DNA of 58,023 bases from Clostridia bacterium (GTDB lineage: Bacteria > Bacillota > Clostridia > Oscillospirales > Acutalibacteraceae). The stretch spans positions 1 to 58,023 of the forward strand of contig JAFUIO010000003.1 in NCBI GenBank assembly GCA_017468425.1, written 5' to 3'. The notes beneath the pieces are model-generated. The model saw only the letters and a list, made by a program, of their open reading frames with translations. It ran no database searches and was not told where the DNA came from. Numbering within the stretch: the stretch's first letter is position 1; the number at the start of each line of letters is the position of its first letter. A program made the translations under genes and the position numbers. Below are positions 32,494 to 40,767 of this stretch, piece after piece.

Positions 32494-35010
32494 TTACATT
32501 GAAATTTCGTTCAAGGAAATTTGCTTTATTAACGGAATGTATGTAATATTGCCATTGAACGAGACTTCACCGCTGTTTGTAAGAGTAATTACGTTATCCC
32601 CCGCTTCAAGTTCAACATAGCAGGAAACTGTTCTGAAATTTTCCCAACTGTATGTGTTTCTGCAGAAAAGATTCTGTGTTTTTCCGTTTGCAGTTACTGT
32701 AACGTATCTTTCCACAAGGTCAACGTTATAATCGTGCACACCGTTTTCATCGTTATTTGCATAAGTGAAGGTAAGGCAATACACACCTGATTTTTCTGCA
32801 GTTACGGCAAATTCTGCTTTTCCGCCAAGACCTGAAATATTATCTATGCATCCGTCTGTTAAAACTGCTCCGTCTGACAAAACTGCATCCGATGCTCCAA
32901 ACACCTGTGTGCCTGATTTAAAATCAGTTTTCTTCAACACGCAGTATTTATCTGCACCTGATAAATCGATATAGTTAAGCCCTCTGGGAAGGTATGCATA
33001 TCTGCCCTTCTGCACCAAATTATCGTTCACTTCAAAAGATACTGCATCTGTTTCGATTATATAGTAGCCGTCATACGGTGCAACCGCAAGGAAAGATGTT
33101 GTGTTTTCGTCTGTTCTGTCTTCATCTGAAAGCACCGCAATGTCTTCATTTGTTTTTACGGGTGATACAAGCACACTGTCTAAAACATAAGTGCCCTGAT
33201 TGTTTGTAAATTCAAGAGTATGTTTTCCTTTTTCAAGATATGTTGTGTAATAATAAAAATCAGTATATTCGCTCTTGATTGTATTAGGAAGAGAAATTAC
33301 TTCCGTTTTTCCGTCAAGAGAGAAATTCACCTTTGCGGAAATTCTGTCTTCTTTTTTGTTGCCGTCGTTTGATTTACCGTAAATAAATGCAAGTTCATAT
33401 TCACCGCTTTTATCCGCTTCGATTTCTATCCTTACGCCATCGCCTGATTTTTCCATTCCGCCTACCATACCGATAACTTCGCCTGTTGTGGCATAAGCGC
33501 TGTCGTAAGTATATGCATCACCCAGAAGTGTACCGTGCTCTGCTTCAAATCTTACGGGAAGATTATTCCTGTTATCATACTCTTCTTCACCATTGTATTC
33601 ACTTATTGTAATATGGTATGCGTTTTCCTGCTGAATTTCAGGCATTTCTATTGTAATTGAGCCGTTTCTGACTTTTGCTTTGTACTGCATAATTTTTTCA
33701 GGCTCACTCACAATACCTGAAAGACCTTTGTAGAAAACACCCTCTATTGAAACAAGAACTTCCTTTTTATCGAAAGAAGAATTTTTAAGACCTTTGATTT
33801 TAACTCTTGCGTTGCCGTCTGTGCCGCCGCAGATTACATCGATTTTGTCGTCTGTTTTTGATGCAAGTCCCATAAAGCCCTGGGAAGTATAATCTCTTTC
33901 ACCGCTTAATGCTTTGCCCACATTTGATTTGAAGATATCTACATATTCAATATCGGCAAGCACACCTGACATATCTGCATACCAACGGTAAATCCACCAG
34001 TTTGAGTTAGGAGAATTATCGTCAGCAGCCACATCGCAAAGGTTATTTGCAAGACGCCAATACGCGTTATCCGCATACACGCCTGACATTTCAATCTGTG
34101 TTATATACTGGAGCATTTTGCCCGGCAGACCGTTATCCTGCATTCTGCCGTATTCGCTTACTACTATGGGAAGTTCTTTGAGACCTAAAGATTTTTCAAT
34201 TTCTCTGTAATCTTTTACATTCCCCTGCCAGTTATAAATGCTGTTATCTGCAAGCTCGTGGTAAATCATCACATCAGGCACACAGTTGTTTTCAACACAG
34301 AAAGACAGAAATTCTTCTATCTTCCAATGGCTGTATTCATAAAATCCGGGACCGCCTATAAGTGCATCGGGGTCAATTGCTTTCACTTCATCGTAAGTAA
34401 TTTTCCAGCCTTTATAAAAATTCTGTCTGCCCGCTTCGTCGTAGTTTCCCCATACGTAACCGTCGTCATTCACAACAGTTGTGCCGAACCATACACCGTT
34501 GTCGGTTTCGTTATAAAGGCAGTAAACAGTTTTATCGCTGTAAGGTTTTTCTGACAGAGTTGTAACAGACTTTCTCACGCGAGGGAGGAAATCTTCTCTT
34601 ACAAATTTTTCCCAATCGTATGTACCTGCTTTACGCATTTCGTTGATTGCACCGTGGTTATAGTACCATGTATCGTAGTCATCCTGAAGATAAACTATAT
34701 TGTAATCTGTGTTTTCAAGATGACTTTCAACGTGAAGAATATCACCGATAGGATGCTGCAGACCTTCGGGTGCTTTCTGCACAACTGTGCTGATATCAAC
34801 ACTTTCTGTCATATTTTTTGAAGGCACACCTTCTTCTGCAATGCCGTAAAGATAGCCTGATGCACCACTTGTAATTTCCTTTTGTGCAGATGAAAAATCT
34901 GCAATAAGCACAGGCTTATACACAGAAAAACAAGGCACAGCACATAACGCTGTTAAAAACGCAAGTATCACCGACATAAAACGATTAAACCATACAGTTA
35001 TTTTTTCCAT
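32494..35010 (-). CDS. Secreted multi-domain glycosidase-like protein (clan GH-A) with carbohydrate-binding modules
   Basis: An 838-residue protein. A signal-like helix (10-30) precedes a TIM-barrel domain to about 400: CLYNETDNGVWFG gives the acid/base pair N167-E168, and PIVVSEYG the nucleophile E286, as in clan GH-A families such as GH39. Beta modules follow: RFEAEHG...GMVGGME near 480-620 is CBM35/CBM6-like, and a second near 690-830. The family number is not certain. It lies just upstream of the beta-helix gene and downstream of a shikimate-kinase-like gene. Confidence 0.75.
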   Translation of the reverse strand: MEKITVWFNRFMSVILAFLTALCAVPCFSVYKPVLIADFSSAQKEITSGASGYLYGIAEEGVPSKNMTESVDISTVVQKAPEGLQHPIGDILHVESHLENTDYNIVYLQDDYDTWYYNHGAINEMRKAGTYDWEKFVREDFLPRVRKSVTTLSEKPYSDKTVYCLYNETDNGVWFGTTVVNDDGYVWGNYDEAGRQNFYKGWKITYDEVKAIDPDALIGGPGFYEYSHWKIEEFLSFCVENNCVPDVMIYHELADNSIYNWQGNVKDYREIEKSLGLKELPIVVSEYGRMQDNGLPGKMLQYITQIEMSGVYADNAYWRLANNLCDVAADDNSPNSNWWIYRWYADMSGVLADIEYVDIFKSNVGKALSGERDYTSQGFMGLASKTDDKIDVICGGTDGNARVKIKGLKNSSFDKKEVLVSIEGVFYKGLSGIVSEPEKIMQYKAKVRNGSITIEMPEIQQENAYHITISEYNGEEEYDNRNNLPVRFEAEHGTLLGDAYTYDSAYATTGEVIGMVGGMEKSGDGVRIEIEADKSGEYELAFIYGKSNDGNKKEDRISAKVNFSLDGKTEVISLPNTIKSEYTDFYYYTTYLEKGKHTLEFTNNQGTYVLDSVLVSPVKTNEDIAVLSDEDRTDENTTSFLAVAPYDGYYIIETDAVSFEVNDNLVQKGRYAYLPRGLNYIDLSGADKYCVLKKTDFKSGTQVFGASDAVLSDGAVLTDGCIDNISGLGGKAEFAVTAEKSGVYCLTFTYANNDENGVHDYNVDLVERYVTVTANGKTQNLFCRNTYSWENFRTVSCYVELEAGDNVITLTNSGEVSFNGNITYIPLIKQISLNEISM

Positions 35011-35014
35011 TATA

Positions 35015-35512
35015 TTATACCTTTAACTTTCTTGTAATTTCATCAACACATTCTTCTGCGGTAAGGCAGGAGCAATCCACAGTTATATCTGCATATTCTT
35101 CATAAAGGGGTGCACGCTGAATGTAAAGCTCATTTATTGTTGTGCCTTTTTCCATTGCAATACCCCTTGTGTGGATATTGTCAATCCGCTTTTCAAGCAC
35201 ATCCGGCTCAACCTTAAGATAAATAACACTCGATTCTTTTTTAAGCTTTTCCATTGCTTCTTTGCCGTAAACTGCACTTCCGCCTGTGGCAATAACTGCA
35301 TTTTCAAAGTGAGCTTTGCGTATTACATCGTTTTCGATTTTCAGGAATTCTTCAATTCCTTTTTCATTAATAATATCGCAAAGGCTTTTTGAATATTCAC
35401 GTTGAATAAGCAAATCAGTATCAGTAAAATCCATCAGCACACTTTTTGCAAGCAAAACACCGATTGTGCTTTTACCTGCACCGGGCATACCGATAAGAAC
35501 AATATTTTTCAT
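35015..35512 (-). CDS. Shikimate kinase-like protein
   Basis: A 165-residue P-loop kinase: Walker A GMPGAGKST (7-15), DTD near 31, QRAPLYEEYAD near the C-terminus. Typical AroK residues are changed: the F-R-x-x-E segment reads FLKIE, the GGG loop reads GGS (ATGGSAVYG), and the lid reads TRGIAME. The shikimate-binding arginine is thus not where expected. It could be a genuine variant AroK or a kinase for another small molecule. Start at 35512 follows AGGTG by 6 bases. It sits in a run of secreted-protein genes, not with other aro genes. Confidence 0.7.
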   Translation of the reverse strand: MKNIVLIGMPGAGKSTIGVLLAKSVLMDFTDTDLLIQREYSKSLCDIINEKGIEEFLKIENDVIRKAHFENAVIATGGSAVYGKEAMEKLKKESSVIYLKVEPDVLEKRIDNIHTRGIAMEKGTTINELYIQRAPLYEEYADITVDCSCLTAEECVDEITRKLKV

Positions 35513-35522
35513 AACCATCACC

Positions 35523-35552
35523 TAAAAATCAAGGGCGTCGGAAGACGCCCCT
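35523..35552 (-). terminator. Terminator after the ceramidase-like gene
   Basis: Minus-strand stem GGGCGTC/GACGCCC with a TTCC loop and a T-rich tail. It lies between the ceramidase-like and kinase-like genes. Confidence 0.7.
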
Positions 35553-35563
35553 ATTTTGAAAGA

Positions 35564-37243
35564 TTATTTCATTTCCTCAATCATTTCAAGGTAGTTTGAA
35601 ACGTAGAATGAAGCAATGTGTTTGCCGATTGAAAGAACTTCGTCAGCGATTTCTTCGCCGATGATGTGTCCCATAAATGCAAAGTTATTATCTGTAACTG
35701 CATAGCCGAGAGCATCGTTTGCAAGGCTTACTGCATATGTATCTATACCTTCAACTTCGTCTTTAAGAGAATCATACTGCCATTCTGTACCGTCCCAGTT
35801 AACACCGCCTGTGATATCGTTACCAAGGAAAACTTCAGGATAAAGTTCACCGGGGAAGAGAGCAAGAGCTACTTCGTTACCGAATTCAAGGTAACCGATT
35901 TCAGTAGGCATATAGAACTTTTTGTTGAGAAGTCCGTCATAATAAACCTTGTTGTTAACAAGTCTGATTTCACAAGCAAGAACAAGAATACTGTTTTCAG
36001 GTTCTATGAAAATTTCTTTATGTGTTGCGTTGAGAACAGGCTCAAGTGCTTCGCCGAAATCAGCAGCGAGAATTATTTTCGCAAAAGCTTCACCAAGGAA
36101 CTTTGCACCTGCACCCATTTCTTCGTACTCTGTCATTCCCTCTGTTGAATATTCAATATCTCTTGAAACCTGGCCGAGTGCACCTGCTATCATAACAGTA
36201 TTATCTCCCGTGGTTTCTTTGATGTATTTATCAAGGTAATAGATATAGTCACTGCCTACAAGGCCGTTACTTGCACTGAATGATGTGGGGTGACATGAAA
36301 TATCAGCAATGTATGTACCTTCTGAATCAGCTGCTGCGGGAACAAAGTGAAGAACAGGTGTTTTCTGCAAATCTTCTTTGGCAATGAGATCACGTTTGTC
36401 GTGCATAACTTCACTTGTATCAACTTCTGCAAAGTAAAGTTCACCGTCTTCCATATTACCGAAAGCCTCTTTGACTGCAGTAATTGATTCTGCAATAAAG
36501 AATTCTTTGAATTCAGCTGCAGCTTCAAGACCGGGAAGTTCATCAGTACTGCCTACAAGGTTTGCCCAGAAATTACCGACAAGTTTCTTGAAAAATTCTG
36601 TTGCAACGCCCTGTGTATCAAGAGCTGAATGTGAATGAGTTGCCATAATATTGATACTTGCAACTTTTTTGCCGTTTGCTTCGCACCATTCCATAACTGC
36701 TTTACGGATTGAACGAACGTCTGTTGATGTAACACCAAGCGAGTCGATTGAACCGATAACCACAGCACCTTCACCGCTGTTATCATCAATTACTGCAACG
36801 CGGATTCTGTTATCATCATAAACACCTTTTGCAATGCGCACTGTAAGGTCACGGCCAAGATAATATTTACCCTCATTAATATCTGCAGGCACGATTGAAC
36901 GGCTTGAGTAACCGAGAGACCATTTGTTGCCCTCTTTTGCTTCTGTCTGATAATTTTCACGACCTGCCATAAATCCTACTTCGTCGCTGTTATAATCATC
37001 AAGTTTCTGCCAGTTTTTGGGGTTGGGATAAATTTTGCAGATTGTGCTTACCAACGCTTCGCATACAACGTTAAGTGTGTTGTAAAGAAATTTCATAAAT
37101 CCGCTGGGGCTTTCTGCCGCTTCCTGAACCTGAACTGCTGCGTTTGCAGTTACGTCAGATGCAGATACACTGATTGCACCGCCTGTGAACACAAGTGTAA
37201 GCACAAGCAGAATTGACATAATTTTAAGTGATACTTTTTTCAT
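35564..37243 (-). CDS. Secreted neutral/alkaline ceramidase-like protein
   Basis: A 559-residue protein. Signal peptide about 1-30 (LVLTLVFTGGAISVSAS). INIMATHSHSALDTQ (198-211) matches the zinc-binding H.H motif of neutral ceramidases and related alkaline non-lysosomal hydrolases; ISCHPTSFS (about 316) and an ALFPGELYPE segment (about 470) agree with that family. The substrate is unproven. Start at 37243 is chosen because GGAGG lies 9 bases upstream. Separate from neighbours by terminators. Confidence 0.75.
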   Translation of the reverse strand: MKKVSLKIMSILLVLTLVFTGGAISVSASDVTANAAVQVQEAAESPSGFMKFLYNTLNVVCEALVSTICKIYPNPKNWQKLDDYNSDEVGFMAGRENYQTEAKEGNKWSLGYSSRSIVPADINEGKYYLGRDLTVRIAKGVYDDNRIRVAVIDDNSGEGAVVIGSIDSLGVTSTDVRSIRKAVMEWCEANGKKVASINIMATHSHSALDTQGVATEFFKKLVGNFWANLVGSTDELPGLEAAAEFKEFFIAESITAVKEAFGNMEDGELYFAEVDTSEVMHDKRDLIAKEDLQKTPVLHFVPAAADSEGTYIADISCHPTSFSASNGLVGSDYIYYLDKYIKETTGDNTVMIAGALGQVSRDIEYSTEGMTEYEEMGAGAKFLGEAFAKIILAADFGEALEPVLNATHKEIFIEPENSILVLACEIRLVNNKVYYDGLLNKKFYMPTEIGYLEFGNEVALALFPGELYPEVFLGNDITGGVNWDGTEWQYDSLKDEVEGIDTYAVSLANDALGYAVTDNNFAFMGHIIGEEIADEVLSIGKHIASFYVSNYLEMIEEMK

Positions 37244-37367
37244 TTTTCTACCTCCCAAGGTAATTATACAACTAAATTATATAAAAATAAGGTGCGTAAG
37301 TCAATAAATAACAGAAAAAGATTTTCTGAAAATCAGTATACGTTTTTATCATCAGCTTCAATAATGC

Positions 37368-37407
37368 AAAAAAAATACAACAGAGGTGCTTGTGACGAAC
37401 CTCTGCT
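37368..37407 (-). terminator. Terminator of the yab/divIC region end
   Basis: Minus-strand stem CAGAGGT/ACCTCTG, then a TGTATTTTTTTT tail. It follows the DUF1858 gene. Confidence 0.8.
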
Positions 37408-37430
37408 GCATCTTATCTGGTTAATTAAAA

Positions 37431-37634
37431 TTATTTATTTGCAAGATATGCGTTGATGTTGTTTACAAGTTCATCTGCGTCTGTGCCGTGAACCATACAA
37501 GCCTGTTCGATGCTTTCGCCTCTTGCTGAGGGGCAACCGAGACAATGCATTCCCATTGCAAGGAAAAACTGTGCTGTGGCGGGTTCTTTATCAAGGATAT
37601 CGCCGATGAGCATTTCTTTATTTACAGATTCCAT
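37431..37634 (-). CDS. DUF1858 domain protein
   Basis: A 67-residue protein with the DUF1858 pattern: IGDILDKEPATAQFFLAMGM, then HCLGCPSARGESIEQAC. Two Cys (CLGC) may bind a metal or disulfide. The domain is often fused to, or next to, redox proteins. It lies 31 bases after the yabR-like gene. Confidence 0.85.
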   Translation of the reverse strand: MESVNKEMLIGDILDKEPATAQFFLAMGMHCLGCPSARGESIEQACMVHGTDADELVNNINAYLANK

Positions 37635-37664
37635 AATATATACGTCCTTTCTTTATTATCATTA

Positions 37665-38108
37665 TCAGCCGTTCTGACCTTTACGTGCGCCTCTTGAAAA
37701 GCCGCCGTGCTTGGATTCTTTAGAACGTTTCAGGTCGGTCATCTTTTCATCGCTGACCTGTTTGAATTTTGCCATCATATCTTCAAAAGACAGACTCTCT
37801 TTCGCTTCGCTTTTGTTCCCCTGCCAGACATCAGCGTTTCTTGGAGGTCGGGGTCTTCTGGGTCTTTCTTCCTGTTTTTCAGTCTGCTTGATAGAAAGAC
37901 TTATTTTTCCGTCATCGCCAATTGAAATAACCTTAACCTTAACTTCCTGTTCTTCTGTAAGAACTTCTCTGATGTCCTTGATGAATTTGTTTGATACTTC
38001 TGAGATATGTACCATTCCTGTTTTTCCGCCGGGCAAAGAAATAAATGCTCCGAAATTTGTAATTCCGCTTACTTTACCATCGCAGATTGTTCCGATTTCT
38101 AACTGCAT
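37665..38108 (-). CDS. yabR: S1 RNA-binding domain protein (YabR-like)
   Basis: A 147-residue protein. Residues 1-72 form an S1 OB-fold (GKVSGITNFGAFISLPGGKT, MVHISEVS). The tail (75-147) is basic and Arg/Lys-rich. B. subtilis YabR is the equivalent, next to divIC, as here. Confidence 0.88.
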   Translation of the reverse strand: MQLEIGTICDGKVSGITNFGAFISLPGGKTGMVHISEVSNKFIKDIREVLTEEQEVKVKVISIGDDGKISLSIKQTEKQEERPRRPRPPRNADVWQGNKSEAKESLSFEDMMAKFKQVSDEKMTDLKRSKESKHGGFSRGARKGQNG

Positions 38109-38169
38109 AAGTTAACTGTCTTCCTCCGAAAAAAGATTTTATGGCTCCCTCTTGCCGATTCTTTCTGCC

Positions 38170-38472
38170 TTAAGATGCGTCTGCGTAAACGCGTTCACCG
38201 GGCAGAATATAACCTAATTCATTACGTGCAATATATTCTTTTTCTTCCTCGCTGATACCGTTTTTAAGTTCCTGCTCGAGTTTTGCATTTTCTTCATTTT
38301 TTTCAGCAAGTTCTTCCGAGATACGGCTGAACTCAGCCTTTTTCTCGTTGGCGGTGTTTACAAGGTTGACTATAAGCACTGCAGAAAAGCACACAAATGC
38401 GATGGTAGCCACAAGAAGAATGAAACTTCTTTTTTCAAAAAAACTTTTTGCACTGCTTTCTTTTTTTGCCAT
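38170..38472 (-). CDS. divIC: FtsB/DivIC-family septum protein
   Basis: A 100-residue protein with one membrane helix (FILLVATIAFVCFSAVLIV, 17-35) and a leucine/glutamate-rich coiled coil (45-75), ending in the family motif ELGYILPGERV. It is part of the divisome with FtsL and DivIB. Order yabQ-divIC-yabR is as in Bacillus. Confidence 0.9.
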   Translation of the reverse strand: MAKKESSAKSFFEKRSFILLVATIAFVCFSAVLIVNLVNTANEKKAEFSRISEELAEKNEENAKLEQELKNGISEEEKEYIARNELGYILPGERVYADAS

Positions 38473-38493
38473 CAGCTCCGTACTTCCTTTCTG

Positions 38494-38943
38494 CTATGAA
38501 TTATCTTTTTTATTATACAACATTAAATCCTTATCTTGCAATAGTAAATCAGAGGAAATTTTACTTTTTTTGAATTTTTTTGCATTTTTTTCTTTCGTTT
38601 TTCTCACAAACTTTAAAAAGCGACCTCTGATAAAGGTTGAAAAAGTCTGACGGACACGTCTTGTGAAACTTCCCACGGAAAAATAATATATAAACCACCC
38701 TGCAGGAAACGCTGCATAAATGTAAAACCTGAAGCTTCCGTTATCCGCTGCAAGGCTGAAAAGAAAAGACAGAAAAGCACACAGAACCATATAGATAATA
38801 TCTTTTGCAAATATTATGGCTTTTTTACGCGGCAGAAATTCTCCCGCAAGTTCAAATAAATCAAAAATGATTCCCAGAATAAATCCGAATCCGCAGGAAT
38901 AAAGAAATATTACAGTTTGTTCACCAATAGTTTTCAGGTACAT
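38494..38943 (-). CDS. yabQ: Spore cortex biosynthesis protein YabQ
   Basis: A 149-residue protein with four helices (near 8-30, 45-68, 75-92) and a basic tail. YabQ is needed for spore cortex formation in B. subtilis. I prefer the ATG at 38943, preceded by AGGTG 7 bases upstream, over the GTG at 38952. It begins just after yabP, in the conserved order. Confidence 0.85.
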   Translation of the reverse strand: MYLKTIGEQTVIFLYSCGFGFILGIIFDLFELAGEFLPRKKAIIFAKDIIYMVLCAFLSFLFSLAADNGSFRFYIYAAFPAGWFIYYFSVGSFTRRVRQTFSTFIRGRFLKFVRKTKEKNAKKFKKSKISSDLLLQDKDLMLYNKKDNS

Positions 38944-38948
38944 TTTTT

Positions 38949-39224
38949 TCACCTGAAAACCCTTGATAAAAATCCCGTCTGTTTAACAGCGTTATCGGCA
39001 TATGAAAGCGAAGATATTTTCCCTTCAAGGGAAACCTCGCCCGATTCAACATTCAGATTTTTTATGTGGATATCTTCCCCTTTGACGGTCAATTCTCCCA
39101 TATCTGTAAACACAATTATTGTGCTTTCATCAAAGCTGTCAACATCGCTCACGCCTGTAATTGAAAGATTGCGTCTGTCTTCAAGCACAAGATTATGCGG
39201 CATTTTCATTCTTTTCTCTTCCAT
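38949..39224 (-). CDS. yabP: Sporulation protein YabP
   Basis: A 91-residue protein, MPHNLVLEDRRNLSITGVSD motif and a beta-rich YabP/YqfC domain (20-80). Required, with YabQ, for cortex formation. Start at 39224; the frame's upstream ATG at 39245 is less well placed. Confidence 0.87.
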   Translation of the reverse strand: MEEKRMKMPHNLVLEDRRNLSITGVSDVDSFDESTIIVFTDMGELTVKGEDIHIKNLNVESGEVSLEGKISSLSYADNAVKQTGFLSRVFR

Positions 39225-39283
39225 AAAAAAACTCCTTAAGAACATATTACATTTACAAATATATTCTTAAGGAATTTATTTAT

Positions 39284-39523
39284 TCAGATAATTTTGTACA
39301 TAAGTGATGCGTCATTTTTTGTTGCGTGTTCAGTTACTGCAAGAACTTCTGCTTTTGTGAGATTTGAACCCATCTGGATTTCAATTATATCTCCCACTTT
39401 AACATCATATGATGCTCTTGCAATTTTACCGTTTACCGTTACGTGTTTTGCATCGCACACTTCGTTTGCAACGGTACGTCTTTTAATAAGACGTGACACT
39501 TTAAGGTATTTGTCAAGTCGCAT
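39284..39523 (-). CDS. rqcP: S4-domain protein RqcP (YabO)
   Basis: A 79-residue S4 RNA-binding protein: MRLDKYLKVSRLIKRRTVAN, then NGKIARASYDVKVGD. RqcP joins RqcH in adding alanine tails on stalled nascent chains. Position between hup and yabP is typical. Confidence 0.92.
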   Translation of the reverse strand: MRLDKYLKVSRLIKRRTVANEVCDAKHVTVNGKIARASYDVKVGDIIEIQMGSNLTKAEVLAVTEHATKNDASLMYKII

Positions 39524-39546
39524 AAAATTACTCCTTCTGCCACTCT

Positions 39547-39582
39547 GAAAAAGTTTAAGGGGGCAACTTTCGTTGTCCCCTC
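39547..39582 (-). terminator. Terminator after hup
   Basis: Minus-strand stem AGGGGACAAC/GTTGCCCCCT with one mismatch and a GAAA loop, followed by a T-rich tail. It may separate hup from rqcP or act as an attenuator. Confidence 0.75.
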
Positions 39583-39600
39583 AAAAAAGTTCGATTTAAC

Positions 39601-39870
39601 TTATTTAACTGCTGCTTTAAGAGCTGCGCCTGCTTTGAATGCGGGAACTTTTGATGCTTCGAACATCATTGTTTCGCCGGTTCTGGGGTTACGACCCTGT
39701 TTTGCTGCTCTTTCGCGTACTTCGAATGTACCGAAACCGATAAGCTGTACTTTATCGCCTGCTTTGAGAGCTTCTTCGATTGAACCGAAAACTGCTGCTA
39801 CTGCTTTTTCAGCGTCTTTCTTTGAAAAACCTTTTTCTGCAACTGCTGCTACTAATTCTGTCTTATTCAT
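39601..39870 (-). CDS. hup: DNA-binding protein HU
   Basis: An 89-residue [22 protein letters not shown] start, [20 protein letters not shown] (46-65) is the DNA-binding arm, then the [11 protein letters not shown] end. Nucleoid-associated; normal length. Confidence 0.97.
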   Translation of the reverse strand: MNKTELVAAVAEKGFSKKDAEKAVAAVFGSIEEALKAGDKVQLIGFGTFEVRERAAKQGRNPRTGETMMFEASKVPAFKAGAALKAAVK

Positions 39871-39943
39871 TTGCTTTTTTCCTCCAATAAAAAATTTTTT
39901 ATTTATTTTTGAAACATCTTCTTATCACGATGTTACAATCAGA

Positions 39944-40735
39944 TTATTTAACTTCATCCCAGAGTTTATCAAGCTCTTCGAGAGAAGTTTCTTTCATATT
40001 GATATCTCTTTCTTTTGCGAGATTCTCAACCTTTGTATAACGTGAAATAAATTTGTCGCAGGATGAAGTAAGTGCTTCTTCTGCATCACAATCGAGAAAT
40101 CTTGAAAGATTGACTGTGCTGAAAAGCACATCGCCCAGTTCATCTTCAATATCCTTTTTAATGCCTGATTTGTAGGCTTCTTTCAGTTCAAGAATTTCTT
40201 CGTCAAGTTTTGCAAAAACATCATCGATGTTATCCCAGTCGAAACCTGCTTTTCTGGCTTTCTCCTGAGTTTTTGTACTTCTCATCAGTGCGGGTAATTC
40301 GCGGGGAATTGACTGCATTGCCTGAGACTGTGTTTTCTGCCCTTTGGTGCTTCTTTTGATTGTGTCCCAGTTGCTGAGCACATCGCCTACACCGCTTACT
40401 TTCGTTTCACCGAAAACGTGGGGATGTCTTTCAATAAGTTTTTTGCAGATACCGTCTGTTACTTCGTCAACCGAAAAAACGTTTTTTTCGCTTTCCATTT
40501 CAGCGTGGAAAACAACCTGCAAAAGCACGTCACCCAATTCTTCGCAAAGCAGAGAGGAATCTTCTTTATTGATGGCTTCGATAACTTCATAAGTTTCCTC
40601 GATGAAGTTTTTCTTGATGCTTTCGTGAGTCTGCTCTGCGTCCCACGGGCATCCGCCTTCGCCTCTCAAAACCTTCATTATTCTGACAAGGTCATAAAAA
40701 TCATATTTGTCTTTAAACTCAAATGAATCAACCAT
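39944..40735 (-). CDS. mazG: Nucleoside triphosphate pyrophosphohydrolase MazG
   Basis: A 263-residue protein with two MazG repeats: CPWDAEQTHESIKKN (30-44) and EETYEVIEAI...EELGDVLLQVVFHA in the first; ELKEAYKSGIKKDIEDELGD (177-196) in the second. It hydrolyses NTPs, including damaged ones. Lies between the SpoVB-like gene and hup, as yabN does in Bacillus. Confidence 0.95.
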   Translation of the reverse strand: MVDSFEFKDKYDFYDLVRIMKVLRGEGGCPWDAEQTHESIKKNFIEETYEVIEAINKEDSSLLCEELGDVLLQVVFHAEMESEKNVFSVDEVTDGICKKLIERHPHVFGETKVSGVGDVLSNWDTIKRSTKGQKTQSQAMQSIPRELPALMRSTKTQEKARKAGFDWDNIDDVFAKLDEEILELKEAYKSGIKKDIEDELGDVLFSTVNLSRFLDCDAEEALTSSCDKFISRYTKVENLAKERDINMKETSLEELDKLWDEVK

Positions 40736-40767
40736 TTTTATGCCTCCTCAGTCGTGCAAAGACTATT

